Source of the DNA: Castanea sativa
Taxonomy: Eukaryota; Streptophyta; Magnoliopsida; Fagales; Fagaceae
Length of the DNA stretch: 64,000 nucleotides
Direction: 5' to 3'
Assembly: GCF_040712315.1 (NCBI RefSeq)
Contig: NC_134020.1
Span: 13,950,751 to 14,014,750, forward strand
Notes under the pieces: model-generated
What the model saw: the letters and a program-made list of their open reading frames with translations, nothing else
Databases searched by the model: none
Told to the model about the DNA's origin: nothing
Shown here: one piece after another, positions 33,791 through 45,960 of the stretch
Layout of the letters: every line of letters starts with the position of its first letter
How positions within the stretch are numbered: position 1 is the stretch's first letter
Program-made: the position numbers and the translations under genes

Positions 33791-35180
33791 TGTAGGAAAA
33801 AACATAGCTTGTATCGTATACAAAACATACGCAGCGGAAAATTAACAGATCTACTTCATTCGCAATTGACAACATGTACTATGTAAATTTTAGAATTTAA
33901 GAACAAGAGAGCGTACGTTGGTGCGATGAAATTCAAAACCAAAGATTAGAAGTACTTGGGAACACTTTTAATCTTCACTCCAATTACACTTATGCCCAAG
34001 AAGTGTTGTCTCTCAATCAATTTATATGTATGTGTTCAAGGGAGAATAAGAGAGTGGCTTACACTCATATACACACCATTTTCATACATTCATAAAATTA
34101 TGTATGTTTCTCTCCTTATATATATAACTGATTATCTAATTAGGCTAGCCTTTTGGGCCATTCCAATTGGGCTTTAGTATATGGCTTGAAGTGGGACCAA
34201 AAAGGACAAATGAGACACTAGTTCCAATGGCTTTTGGGCCTTCTCTTGACAAGTCCAAAATTACTATTAATTATATTTAATACCACTATATAAATATAAT
34301 TGCACTCTAAGCCTTATTAATAAATTATATCCCAAGACTTTATTATACATTCACCCCTTCATTAAAATATTTGTAGTAATACAAAGTCATGAATGTTGGC
34401 TGCCACTTTAAAGATTATTATATCTTAATCTTTGAGTACCTGGTTTAATCCTTTAAGTTATTCATCATATATTTCTGAAATCCAATTTCATAAATATATA
34501 ATTTAGTAGATTCTTACTAAAGTGGTTTGGCCTAACACCTGAATAACCAAACCCATTAAACTTATCTCAAGAGAATATTTTATATCTCTGTTAAGAGAAT
34601 ATGAATTACATCTTGAGAATATATGTTTCTTTAACATTAAATGTAACTGCACAACATACTGAGGTTTTCATTGTGACTTCAGATCTCACACCTGACATAT
34701 CAAAACAACCTACACTTCATGATCAAGTTCATTATTTTCTTAGGATTGAGAGTTCATGTAAATTGAAGTTGTGAGATTTATTATTCATTTGATAGTCGTT
34801 AGTAGAATAATAATTTCACAATGGTCCAATTCAATATGTCTTAACACTTAAAACATATCCACATATCAACTAGAAGTCTCAACTTTCATGATCTACACAA
34901 ATCATCTTAGTTGATATGTTATATTCTTCGTAGATGAAATGCCCAATTTCATACGAACTAAAATTCTGAGTGTACAAAGAACTTGTGATTTATATTTTCT
35001 GTGACTAAGGCACATAAATCACATACTATGCATCTCATGGACTATATGATAATGTCCAAATATTCATGTTACCATTATTTTAGATAATAATAAAACAACT
35101 TTATTAATCACAACATAATATCATAAATAATGTCATACATAGCATCATACAATAGGATTTAAAGGGTGCATATCATAACA
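33791..35180 (-). repeat. Copia-L LTR (copy D), 3' LTR of a partial element
   Basis: A 1390-bp LTR with ends TGTAGGAAAAAAC and CATATCATAACA. Directly beyond its end the plus strand reads ATCTCCCACTTGCCC, the complement of a purine-rich GGGCAAGTGGGAGAT tract. On the minus strand this is therefore a 3' LTR preceded by its polypurine tract and pol end. Confidence 0.87.
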
Positions 35181-35800
35181 ATCTCCCACTTGCCCTAAAG
35201 ACTATTGTGCACTAATTTAACTCCCATTTCTTCTAAATGTGACTCAAAAGTCCTTTGGGGCTCAGCTTTGGTAAAGGGATCTGCTAGATTATTTGCACTA
35301 TCAATCTTTGCTACTACTACATCTCCTCGAGCAGCAATGTCTCAAATGATGTGGTACTTTCTTTCAATATGCTTTCCTTTCCTGTGATTTCTTGGATCCT
35401 TGGATTGCGCAACCACTCCACTATTGCCGCAGAACAATGTGATAGGAACTTGCTCCATTCTATCAACACCAAGATCAGAAAGGAATTTCTTAAGCCATAC
35501 AGCTTCTTTTGCTACTTCACAAGCAGCAACATATTCAACTTCCATAGTGGAGTCGGCAATACAAGATTGCTTAACACTCCTCCAACTTATGGCTCCATCT
35601 CCCAAGGTGAACACAACCTGAAGTGGACGTTTTGAAATCAAGATCTGATTGAAAACAAGAATATAATCTCTCATTTGCCTTAGATACTTGAGAATATGCT
35701 TTACAGCTTGCCAATGTTTAAGTCCTAGATTTGATTAATATCAGCTGACCATACCAACTGAATAACAGATATCTGGTCTAGTACAAAGCATGGTGTTGAA
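35181..35800 (-). pseudogene. Copia-L pol C-terminus with a preserved RNase H
   Basis: The minus strand encodes the end of a Ty1/copia polyprotein. RT tail remnants at about 35690-35790 (LGLKHWQAVK-like) lead into RNase H with GAISWRSVKQSCIADSTM, VAACEVAKEAVWL, an altered FCGNSG in place of the usual CDNSG, and PRNHRKGKHIERKYHII at about 35345-35395. Further C-terminal sequence continues to about 35210. It ends before the upstream RT domain. It differs from the interiors of the copies at 37009-44800 and 54048-58385, which lack most of this RNase H. It is truncated and inactive. Confidence 0.82.
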
Positions 35801-36351
35801 TAGTTATATACTTTACTAGAGGTCATAGACACATACCTTTGGTGGAATAGATCACCAAATGGCTAGATCTTGTTCTTTGCTTGCTTTACGAACTCCTCAC
35901 GATATCCTTTGTGGAATACCTCCAAGTCGTAGGAGAGGCTACTAGAGTCTCTCTTAATTTCCACGCTCCAAATTCTAGGGAACAGTAGATGATGTCCTAG
36001 AGAGATGACTTATTTTGAGAGAGCACTCAAGAACTATAGTATGTTCACTCACTGTATCTCTTATTAATCTGACTGATGTAGGAGTATTTTAAATACTAGT
36101 AGAGATTTACTTACTATCAGATATATATGATCCCTAAAAGATCTCATATGTTAAGTTTAAATTACTCCACTATTGATATTGATAACTCATATCAATATCT
36201 GTTAATTTTAAATTACTCCACTACTGATATTGATAACTCATACCAATATCAGTTAGTTTAAATTTAAACTTACTTATCAGATAACCCATATGGAGGATCC
36301 ATAGGTCATGGTTTATGGGTTGGGTCAGAACCAGCCCAATTTCCAACATCT
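35801..36351 (-). repeat. Probable solo or partial LTR of another copia element
   Basis: The plus strand ends AATTTCCAACA at 36351, followed by TCTCCCACTCGTCC, which looks like the complement of a polypurine tract. The body has no frame. Two near-identical units of about 47 bp at about 36164-36258 each contain a GATATTGATA...TATCAATATC palindrome. The other end is not defined. Confidence 0.45.
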
Positions 36352-36540
36352 CCCACTCGTCCACACTGGGTACTAAAGTCAGAACTAGCTCCTCTCAATC
36401 TTTTGTCCAATCCTCTCTTTATATAGAAAAATGGGGTGTGTGACCTGACAAGAAGGTGTAGGGTAGGAGTGCTATATTAAGTCACCATCTAAACTAACAA
36501 AGTACATCACTCATAATATCTCGTCTATGCCCCAGATTAT
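36352..36540. other. Short interior remnant, nothing coding
   Basis: Sequence between the putative polypurine tract and the next copia-L LTR, with no recognisable protein. Confidence 0.4.
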
Positions 36541-37008
36541 TGATGGATAAATACATGTTTGTATCGCATACAAAACATACGCAGCGAAAAAATAATGGAT
36601 CTACTTCATTCATAAATGTTAACATGTACTGTGTAAGTTTTAGAATTTAAGAACAAGAGAGTGTACCTTGGTGCGGTGAATTTCAAAAACGAAGATCAGA
36701 AGCACTTGGGAGCACTTTTAATCTTCACTTCAATTCCACTAATGCCCAAGAAGTGTGGTCTCTCAATCAGTTTTCCAAGAAAGAATTAAAGAGAGTGACT
36801 TACACTCACACATACACACACCACTTCACAATAGTGTTGTTACTTTTCCCATACATAAAATTATGTATGTTTCTCCCTTTGTATCTAACTGATTATCTAT
36901 TTGGGCTGGCCTTTTGGGCTTTTTAAATTGGGCTTAAGTATGTGGCTTGGAGTGGGACCAAAATGGACAAATAAGACACTAACTCCAATGGGCCTTGGGC
37001 TTTTCTGT
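36541..37008 (-). repeat. Copia-L LTR (copy E), first part, split by nested insertion
   Basis: It begins TGATGGATAAATAC and matches copy A up to GGCTTTTCTGT. There the complete copia-L element (37009-44800) interrupts it in the opposite orientation. The remainder is at 44820-45517. Confidence 0.85.
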
Positions 37009-38377
37009 TGTTGGGGTTTATGCACTAAAATCCAATTTATTGGCATGTCATAAATAATTAAATTGTTTAATTATATGAGACTATCTATAAATGAACTAAT
37101 GGGACATTATCATAGTCCATGAGATGCATTGTATGTGATTTATGTGATTTAGTCATAGAAGATGTAAATCACAAGTTCCTTGTAAACTCAAAATGTAGTT
37201 CGTAGTCAATGATGAAATTAGGCGTTTCATCTGCGAAGACTATAACATATCAACTAAGATGATTTGTCTTGATAATGGAAGTGAAGACTTCTAGTTGTTA
37301 TGTTGATATGTTTTAAGAGTTAAGACATATTGAACTGGACCGCTGTGAGATTTATTATTCTCATAACGACTGTCAAATGAATAATAAATCTCACGACTTC
37401 TATTTACATCAACTCTAAATCCTGAGAGAATAATGGACCTGATCATGAGATGTAGGTTGCTTTGATATATCAGGAGTGAGATCTATTAGTCACGGTCAAA
37501 ACCTCAGTATGTTGGCAGCCGCATTTAGTGTTGATGGAACATATATTTTCAAGATGGAATTCATAATCTCTTAACGGAGATATAAAATATTCCCTTGAGA
37601 TAAGTTTAATGGGTTTAGTTATTTAGAGTGTTGGGCCCAACCACTTTAGTAAGGAGTTACTAAAGTATATATTTATGAAATTGGATTTCATAAATATATG
37701 ATGAATAACATAAATGATTAAACTGGGTACTCAAGGATTAAGATGTAGTAATCTTCAAAGTGGCAGTCTATATTCATGACTTTGTATTACTACGAATATT
37801 TTAATGAAGGGGTTGTATGTACAATAAAGTTTTGGGATATAATTTATAGATAAGGCCTAGAGTGCAATTATATTTATATAGTGGTATTAAATATAGTTAA
37901 TGGTAACTTTGGACTTGTCAAGAGTTGACGGAAAAGCCCAAGGCCCATTGGAGCTAGTGTGTTATTGGTCCCTTTTGGTCCCACTCCAAGCCACACACTA
38001 AAGCCCAATTGGAAAGGCCCAATAGGCCAGCCCAATTAGATAATCAAGTAGTTATAAAGGGAGAAACATACAGAATTTTTATTAGTGAAAATAAGAAACG
38101 GTGTGTGAGATAGTGTGAGACACACTTTCATTCTCCCTTTGAAAACTGATTGAGAGACCACACATCTTGGGCGTAAAGTGGAATTGGAGTGAAGATTAAA
38201 AGTGTTCCCAAGTGCTTCTAATCTTTGTTTTGAATTTCTCCACACCAAGGTACGCTATCTTGTTCTTAAATTCTGAAATTTACATAGTGCATGTTATCAA
38301 TCATGAATGAAATAGATCCTTGTTTGTTGCTTCCGCTATGTGTTTTGTATGAGATACAAAACCAGTTTTTTCCTACA
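37009..38377 (+). repeat. Copia-L 5' LTR of element F
   Basis: 1369 bp, TGTTGGGGTTTATGC to TTTTTTCCTACA. It holds a 16-bp hairpin (37345-37360 with 37379-37394), a TATA-like TATAAA at 38053-38058, and a short hairpin near its end (GTTTTGTATGAGATACAAAAC, about 38343-38363). Its orientation is set by the adjacent PBS. Confidence 0.92.
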
Positions 38378-38379
38378 AT

Positions 38380-38392
38380 TGGTATCAGAGCC
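38380..38392 (+). other. PBS, initiator tRNA-Met type
   Basis: TGGTATCAGAGCC is the standard plant PBS complementary to the 3' end of initiator methionine tRNA, two bases after the LTR end. It fixes the orientation of the whole copia-L family in this window. Confidence 0.93.
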
Positions 38393-38546
38393 AGATTTTC
38401 ATATTATTATTGTATAGCGTGTGATTGGATTTTAGAATTTTAGAAAACCATTTTCTTTGTGTTTCAATTTTCTTCATCATTAAGTAATGGTGGCATGTCT
38501 TAATTGTTATTGCATCATTTGAATATTATGTAGAGAATTGCATCAC

Positions 38547-38605
<59 letters not shown>

Positions 38606-41480
38606 GTTATTACAATTCTACAAGGCTTGGCTTTTCAAGCATTCTTTTGTCTTGCATATGTTATGGCCGTGATATCCATTCGAAAAGAAGAAGTTATTAA
38701 CAAATGGTAGTTATGGAAATGGAGGGCACGAATAACTACATTTGTTTGTATTGATTCTATGCATCGTTTGGTTTATGATTGCATGACTTGCATATTGTTG
38801 CACGGCTTGGAGCATGGATTGCATGGCTTGATTTTAAGTCCACGGCTTGGCTTTCAAATGCATGGCTTGGTTTTGTACGGATATATGTGTTTTCATTTTG
38901 GCCATCTTGCATGAATTAAAAGCAAGATTTGTACATGGCTGTAAGTTATTTATATATATATATATTATATATAATGTAATAATTATATATTACATATATT
39001 AATTTGTATATTTTATTATATATAATATAATATGGATTTTTATATGTAATAAAGGTTTTTATTATGTTATATATATTTATATATGTTAATGCTAGTTTAA
39101 TGAAATTTATTCCTAATGAGATTAGGATTATGTTTTCAAAGTGTCTAGCATTATTAGGGTTCTTGATAATGATCTTGAAAACCTTAAAGTTTGATCTGTA
39201 AATCTTTGTTGATAAAATCAAAAGTGTGTTTGATGGAAGAACAATGAAGATGGCAAAAACGGTTACCTGAAAATTCTGAAAAAAATTCAGTTTTGCGAGT
39301 CTCGATCGATCGAGAATTCCTTTCGACCGATTGAAGGCACTGAATTTTGAATTTTCACTTGTTTTTGACTGAGTATTAAAACTTCAATAAAAGCAAGGCT
39401 ATGTGATTAATTTTATAGTCCTTAAAAGTTAAGAATATTTATTAATCATTATCTAACTAAAAGATCCAATGAGATCAAAGATGTTAGTTAAATAGAACTC
39501 TTAATCTTAAATTGTTTTATGATTAGAAGTCCTTAATTTATTTTAATTAGAGGTTTTTAATTAGATTAAAATTCTAATTAAAAGTTATATAGTATCTAAT
39601 GTGATTAGAATACTTTATCTAATAAATTAAGGATAGAGTTCTATATAACTAATTTTTGATTCATTAGTGTTTAAGGAATCCTAAATAGTTTAGGACTACC
39701 ATTTTAGTTAGTGATTCTAATGAGATTAGAATCTTCAACAAGTGCAAGGTTATTAGTTGTGAGAGATCACAATTATTTAAGAAAAACCCAAATAACCAAT
39801 GGGAGTGTTGAAATAACCCTTTTGTTAAGTTTATTGTAATGTGAATAGATACCTTGTCTTGACTTCGAGTCTTGCATTCCATGCGAAGGGTATTTACTTC
39901 ATGGATTACAAGGTTAAACTTCTTTGTGATTGCGCGAATGTTCGTTACGCTAAAGTGACGTGACTTAGTAACATCACATTGAATTTAAACAATTAAACAC
40001 ATTTGATGTGTAGGGTTAAAATTGTGATTAGATCACAATGTTTTTAGGACAATCCACTTGTTTTAAAATTTCTAGTGGGAGAGAGATACAAGGGTTGGAT
40101 CTCACGGCCTCCATTGTTGGTTCATAGTAGTGTGAAATTTATACTTTGTCTTTGCTTCGAGCTTAGCATCCATGCGGAGAGTATTTATTTCATGGTACTA
40201 CAGGATTGAATTTCTTGGTTTATAGTAGTTTGATCAAACACCTTGTCTTAGCCTCGAGCTTTGCATTCCATGCGGAGGGTGTTTTGTATCATGGCACTAC
40301 ACAATAAGCCTGTTAAAGGGATGAAATGTGGCTACACATGATTCTAGACAATGATATACACTAGACTAAGTTTGATAGTATCCTCTATGCTGAGTTCTTA
40401 CTATTATTACTTAGAGGCTAAAGGCAAAGCGGTAAATTATTTTTTTTTGGTAAGAGTTACCATGATAGCATTAATAATGAGAATATTTCTCGCCTGATCA
40501 TAGTGGTTGATAATCACTCTATGCTGAGGAATATTAATTGCGGGATTAGGTTGTCGTTGCACCTAGTATAGTATGTTTTTCGGGTTCCATATTATATGGT
40601 TATGGTTGCAAAATATAATGTCCCTGTAATTATGTTCATAATCTCAAAATTGAAGTTGCCATAAATTTTTGTCCTCTAGCTACCATTTTTATTGAATCAC
40701 GTTAACTAAGATATAATTTTGGACGTGGTGCTTAAAGGAGCTGAAGTACATATATATGTTTCGATTTAGCATTATCATAATTTCCTATGCATGATGCATT
40801 GATGGAAGATGGCTTATGATATGGTCATAATCTCCATTGAAATGCTAATATGTTACATTGGCTTTTATCTCAAATGTGCTACAGCATGAGATGCAAGAGT
40901 TAGTACTAGACTTAGACTTTGTATTAAGTCTAAATGAGATGTTTGGTATGAAATATCGTGCTACTAGACGATATTTAATATAAGTCATATTCTATACCAT
41001 TTTATGAAAATATTTTCATTTTAAAATGAATTGGAATTCTTGGATGTAGAGATTGAATGTTAATCTCATATGGATATGATCCATAAGTCCTTGATAGAAT
41101 CATTTGATCAATTCAGACTGTTTTGAAAATAAATTTTTATTTTTTATTTTATCGGAATTAATGACTGAATTCTATGCAAAGGAAGACATCCTTAAAGCTA
41201 AGACTAGGATCAATATGATTTAATTCAAATTCTTAGCCTAGACCAAAAGGAAAAGGTGATAAGAAGAGGAATTAAAATACCAAACAGTTGGACAAGCTAT
41301 TTGCCCTAGTAGTTGCCAAAAGGGAATTAGACTCAAAAGTATGACCAAAGGAAAGTGTTTCTGGTTTGGTAATGCTAAGCTTTGTCCATGATTGTTTTCT
41401 AGATGGAGATTTACATGTTTTACTTTTTAAAGAGAAAGTTTCCATCCTTTGGTATTGTATGTTTTTGGCACTTATGTCTA
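38393..41480 (+). other. Element F interior, 5' half: no intact gag
   Basis: Where gag should lie I see only AT-rich, stop-filled sequence. Features are (TA)n at about 38555-38600, a run of ATGGCTTGG-like phrases at 38770-38880, a GATCGATCGAG palindrome at about 39304-39315, and a 65-bp module repeated three times (about 39850, 40145 and 40241). Confidence 0.6.
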
Positions 41481-43451
41481 GATCTTATTAATCTAAATGG
41501 CATTCAAGATTGGTGAAAGATGGGCTTTTGGAACCATTATTTATTAAATTTCCAATCTATGAATTCTATTTAGAGGATAATATGATCTAGGGTTCCTTTA
41601 TTGTAAAGGAATATAGTATCAATGACTTCTTTAAGTCAGTGCATACATGAAGGAGGAATAAGACTCTTTTAGAAATAGTAAAGTACATGATAAGTATTTC
41701 CATTTCCTTATTTCTTTTGGAGATATACTCTATGTATTACTATACATTTTCTAAAATTGATTTCAAAAGTTTGTTCCTAGGACATTTGTCAAATTGTGGA
41801 TTAGGTGAAAATCTAGTATATGCTAGGTATCCAAAACGAATTTCAAAAGATTGTTTTGGTAGTCATAAAGAAGATGTGATGTTTGTAAAGTGCAAATACA
41901 AAGTTCTTGATAATGACTATGTGAATAATCTTAAAGCCATACATAGAATTGTTCTAGAAGAAATATGTCAGAATTTGTTGAAAGACAACTATAAAATACA
42001 TTTAGAAATGAGATGGTTGTATTAGATACACCACAAGAAATTATTCTACATATATAGCAAATACACCGATACAATATCGTAGTGTGAGGATTATCAATTA
42101 TCAAATAAATTCATACTTTTGGAACAAACTTTTGAAGTCATTCCACAAGGATATGAATTTGATCCTCGGCCCAACGTAGAGGCAATAGATGATATAAATA
42201 TGAATTACTGGATCAAGGTTATGTAAATATAATTAGATTATATTTAAAGTATAGAAATTGTAGAGGAGCCTAATGGCATTAAGCCTATTGTTCTCAAATA
42301 GGTCTACAAGAAAAATGAGATTGAAAGATTTGAAGGTGCAAACCTTCAAGCTCAAGACAAGTGGTGAAAAGATTTATTCAGAAAGAAATGATTCGATTAT
42401 GAAAAGATTTTTTCACCAATAGTCAAGTTTGACTCTATCTAGATCCTCTTATCCATTATATTTCATTTGGATGAAATATGGCAATGGATATCAAGAAAGC
42501 TTCTTTTAGTAGCAATCTTGAAGAAGACATCTATATGATGTAACTAGACTTGTACATAGCAAAGAAACGGTAGTATTTCGATTGCAAGTTGCTTAAATTC
42601 CATTTAAAGATTAAAGCAAGCATCTAAATCATAAAATATCATCTTTGATCAAGAAATCAAATTGTTTGATTTTGATCAAGTATTAAAAGGCCTTAGGTGT
42701 GTAAAAGCTATATAGAATAGTAAATTTCTTAATGTATGTTGATGACATTCTAATCATTTAGAATGATGAAGAGTTATTGTCATCAATGGAGTTTTTGGTT
42801 GTCTAGTCCAGTTTGATATAAAGTACTTGGGAAAGACTGGTCATCCTAAGAATTAAACTTTGTTATAATTCAGAAATCAGGATGTTGGGTCTATCTCAAA
42901 TTGCTTAAATAGATTAGATTCTAGCCAAGTATAGCATATAATACTTCAAGAAAGGATTCTTTCCTTTTAAGTTTGAAGTTCCTAATGCTATACTAATAGG
43001 AAGTCTTTATGCTATGCTAAATACTAGGCGAAATATCTATTTTGCGGTGGGCCTGGTAAGCAAATATCATTTGAATCAAATCTCACTTAATTCAGTGGGA
43101 GTAAAGCATTTACTCATATATCTTAGGAGAATGAGGGATTACATGCTTGTCCACAAGAGTGAGGTTTTGATAGTTATTGGATGTACAAATACTGACTTGT
43201 AGTTTGATTGTGATTCATGAAGTTGGATTTCAAGATATGTGTTCATCTTAAGTGGTGAAGATACACAGTAAGTATAAGTATTATCTCATTAGAGAGATAT
43301 GTGTACTTGAGTAGTAGTATAAACGATAATTTATGTAATAAATCTGGTTGAAACTTATTTCCAAACCTTGTCTTAGAGTGACTATGATTTACTCTAAAAG
43401 GAGATAAGTGTCGGACATATGGTAAATTGTCTTTGAGTGCAAGTGGGAGAT
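41480..43451 (+). pseudogene. Element F pol remnant (copia integrase tail, RT), RNase H mostly deleted
   Basis: The C-terminal integrase segment is recognisable at about 41760-41990 (YARYPKRISKDCFGSHKEDV, VNNLKAIHRIVLEEI). RT follows with GIKPIV (about 42270) and the catalytic FLMYVDDILII at about 42726-42758. In that frame TAG stops fall at 42759-42761 and 42804-42806. Later come GLSQ (about 42885) and LYAMLNTRRNIYFAVGLVSK (about 43006-43065). After RYVFIL (about 43230) the sequence jumps to YYLIREI (about 43283), so about 90 residues of RNase H are absent. It cannot encode a working polyprotein. Confidence 0.75.
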
Positions 43452-44800
43452 TGTCGGGGTTTATGCACTAAAATCCAATTTATTGGCATATCATAAATAA
43501 TTAAATTGTTTAATTATATGAGACTATTTATAAATGAACTAATGAGACATTATCATAGTCCATGAGATGCATTGTATGTGATTTATGTGATTTAGTCACA
43601 GAAGATGTAAATCACAAGTTCCTTATAAACTCAAAACGTAGTTCGTAGTCGGTGATGAAATTGGGCGTTTCATCTGCGAAGACTATAACATATCAACTAA
43701 GATGATTTGTCTTGATCATGGAAGTGGAGACTTCTAGTTGGTATGTTGATATGTTTTAAGAGTTAAGACCTATTGAATTGGACCGCTGTGAGATTTATTA
43801 TTCTCATAACGACTGTCAAATGAATAATAAATCTCACAACTTCTATTTACATCAACTCTAAATCCTAAGAGAATAATGGACCTGATCTGAGATGAAGGTT
43901 GCTTTGATATATCAGGAGTGGGATCTATTAGTCACGGTCAAAACCTCAGTATGTTGGGCAGCCGCATTTAGTGTTGATGGAACATATATTTTCAAGATGA
44001 AATTCATAATCTCTTAACGGAGATATAAAATATTCCCTTGAGATAAGTTTAATGGGTTTAGTTATTCAGAGTGTTGGGCCCAACCACTTTAGTAAGGAGT
44101 TACTAAAGTATATATTTATCAAATTGGATTTCATAAATATATGATTAAAAACATAAAAGATTAAACTGGGTATTCAAGGATTAAGATGTAGTAATCTTCA
44201 AAGTGGTAGTCTATATTCATGACTTTGTATTACTACGAATATTTTAATGAAGGGGTTGCATATACAATAAAGTCTTGGGATATAATTTTTAGATAAGACA
44301 TAGAGTGCAACTATATTTATATAGTGGTTTTAATTATAGTTAATGGTAACTTTGGACTTGTCAGGAGTTGACGGAAAAGCCCAAGGCCCATTGGAGCTAG
44401 TGTCTTATTGGTCCCTTTTGGTCCCACTCCAAACCACACACTAAAGCCCAATTGGAAAGGCCCAATAGGCTAGCCCAATTAGATAATCAGTTAGTTATAA
44501 AGGGAGAAACATACAGAATTTTTATTAGTGAAAATAAGAAACGGTGTGTGAGATAGTGTGAGACACACTTTCATTCTCCCTTTGAAAACTGATTGAGAGA
44601 CCACACATCTTGGGCGTAAAGTGGAATTGGAGTGAAGATTAAAAGTGTTTCCAAGTGCTTCTAATCTTTGTTTTGAATTTCTCCACACCAAGGTATGCTA
44701 TCTTGTTCTCAAATTCTGAAATTTACATAGTGCATGTTATCAATCATGAATGAAATAGATCATTGTTTGTTGCTTCCGCTATGTGTTTTGTGTGAGATAC
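43452..44800 (+). repeat. Copia-L 3' LTR of element F
   Basis: It begins TGTCGGGGTTTATGC after the polypurine tract and matches the 5' LTR to GTGTGAGATAC at 44800. It lacks the terminal bases up to CCTACA. The hairpin is conserved (43788-43803 with 43822-43837). Confidence 0.9.
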
Positions 44801-44819
44801 CATTATATATATTATATTT

Positions 44820-45517
44820 AGTTACCATTAATTATATTTAATACCACTATATAAATATAATTGCATTCTAGGCCTTATTAATAAATTATATCCCAAGACT
44901 TTATTGTACATGCAACCCCTTCATAAAATGTTCGTAGTAACACAAAGTCATAAATGTAGACTGCCACTTTGTAAATTATTACATCTTAATCCTTAAGTAC
45001 CCAGTTTAATCCTTCAAGTTATTCATCATATATTTATGAAATCCAATTTCATAGATATATACTCTAGTAACTATTTACTAAAGTAGTTAGACCTAACATT
45101 CTAAATAACAAATCCATTAAACTTATCTTAAGGGAATATTTTGTATCTCCGTTAAGAGACTATGAATTCCATCTTGAGAATATATGTTCCATCAACACTA
45201 AATGTGGTTGTCCAACATATTGAGGTTTTGACCGTAACTTTAGATCTCACTCCTGATATATCATAGCAACCTACAAGTTATGATCAGGTATATTATTCTC
45301 TCAAGATTAAGAGTTCACGTAATTATTAGTAATGAGGTTTATTATTCATTTGACAGTCGTTAGGAGAATAATAAATCTCATAGCGGTCCAGTTCGATATG
45401 TCTTAACTCTTAAAACATATCAACATACCAACTAGAAATCTCAATTTCCATGATCAAGACAAATCATCTTAGTTGATATGTTATAGTCTTCGCAGATGAA
45501 ATGCCCAATTTCATCAC
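44820..45517 (-). repeat. Copia-L LTR (copy E), second part
   Basis: Resumes at AGTTACCATTAATTATATTT and ends abruptly within TTTCATCACC, before the final part of the LTR. About 20 bases expected at the insertion point are missing, and an unrelated 44801-44819 segment is present. Its hairpin (45332-45347 with 45366-45381) shows a paired base change. Confidence 0.85.
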
Positions 45518-45960
45518 CTTACAAATCTTAGTCCAATTGCCACAAAGGCAACCAACTTGAGTTTCTCAACACAATTACACATCAAGTTCCTATCCAAGAT
45601 CTCACATTTGGCTTTATTCAGGCTTCATGAAGCTGTGGATACACTTCAAGTGCAACTCCCATAAGTCTCATCTTAGCCTAGCTAAGGTGACATTCATTAT
45701 ATTATCTTGCACGCCTCCCTAAGTGTCAAGATGATCACTTGATTTACAGAAAAACGAAGTGATCAATATGTCTCATCCTGCTCGCTACTCAAGCGCTAGG
45801 GTGATCGTCTATGTGAGTAGATCGATCTAAAAATGGTGACATATTCTCAAATAATGTGTGCTTAGTATGTAATATCAATCACATCACAAGATGAATCAAA
45901 ATGAATAACGTCATTATAGCATAAAGTATGAATAAACATAAATGTCCATTAGGTATCCAA
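45518..45960. other. Copia-H 3' end region, possible LTR part
   Basis: Non-coding sequence downstream of the Copia-H pol end on the minus strand. It may contain the start of its 3' LTR, but I could not find a partner copy. Confidence 0.4.

Larger units (their letters stand above)
37009..44800 (+). mobile_element. Copia-L element F: two LTRs, PBS, polypurine tract, decayed interior
   Basis: A 7.8-kb Ty1/copia element inserted inside LTR copy E. It has a 5' LTR at 37009-38377, a PBS TGGTATCAGAGCC from 38380, a degraded interior, a purine tract GCAAGTGGGAGAT up to 43451, and a 3' LTR from 43452. The first 200 bp of the two LTRs differ at roughly 1 in 20 positions by eye. The 3' LTR lacks its last ~27 bases, and the target sequence around it is disturbed, so no target duplication can be read. 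Coding capacity is gone. Confidence 0.88.

Noticed and set aside
35342..35674. Open 110-codon frame with a conserved protein sequence considered as a host gene
   Set aside because: It is a Ty1/copia RNase H end next to its LTR and polypurine tract.
38380..38392. tRNA gene suspected from the TGGTATCAGAGCC motif
   Set aside because: Only the 3'-end complement is present, right after an LTR, so it is a primer-binding site; no cloverleaf follows.
38946..39221. 91-codon minus frame rich in Ile, Tyr and Asn
   Set aside because: It arises from AT-rich low-complexity sequence inside element F.
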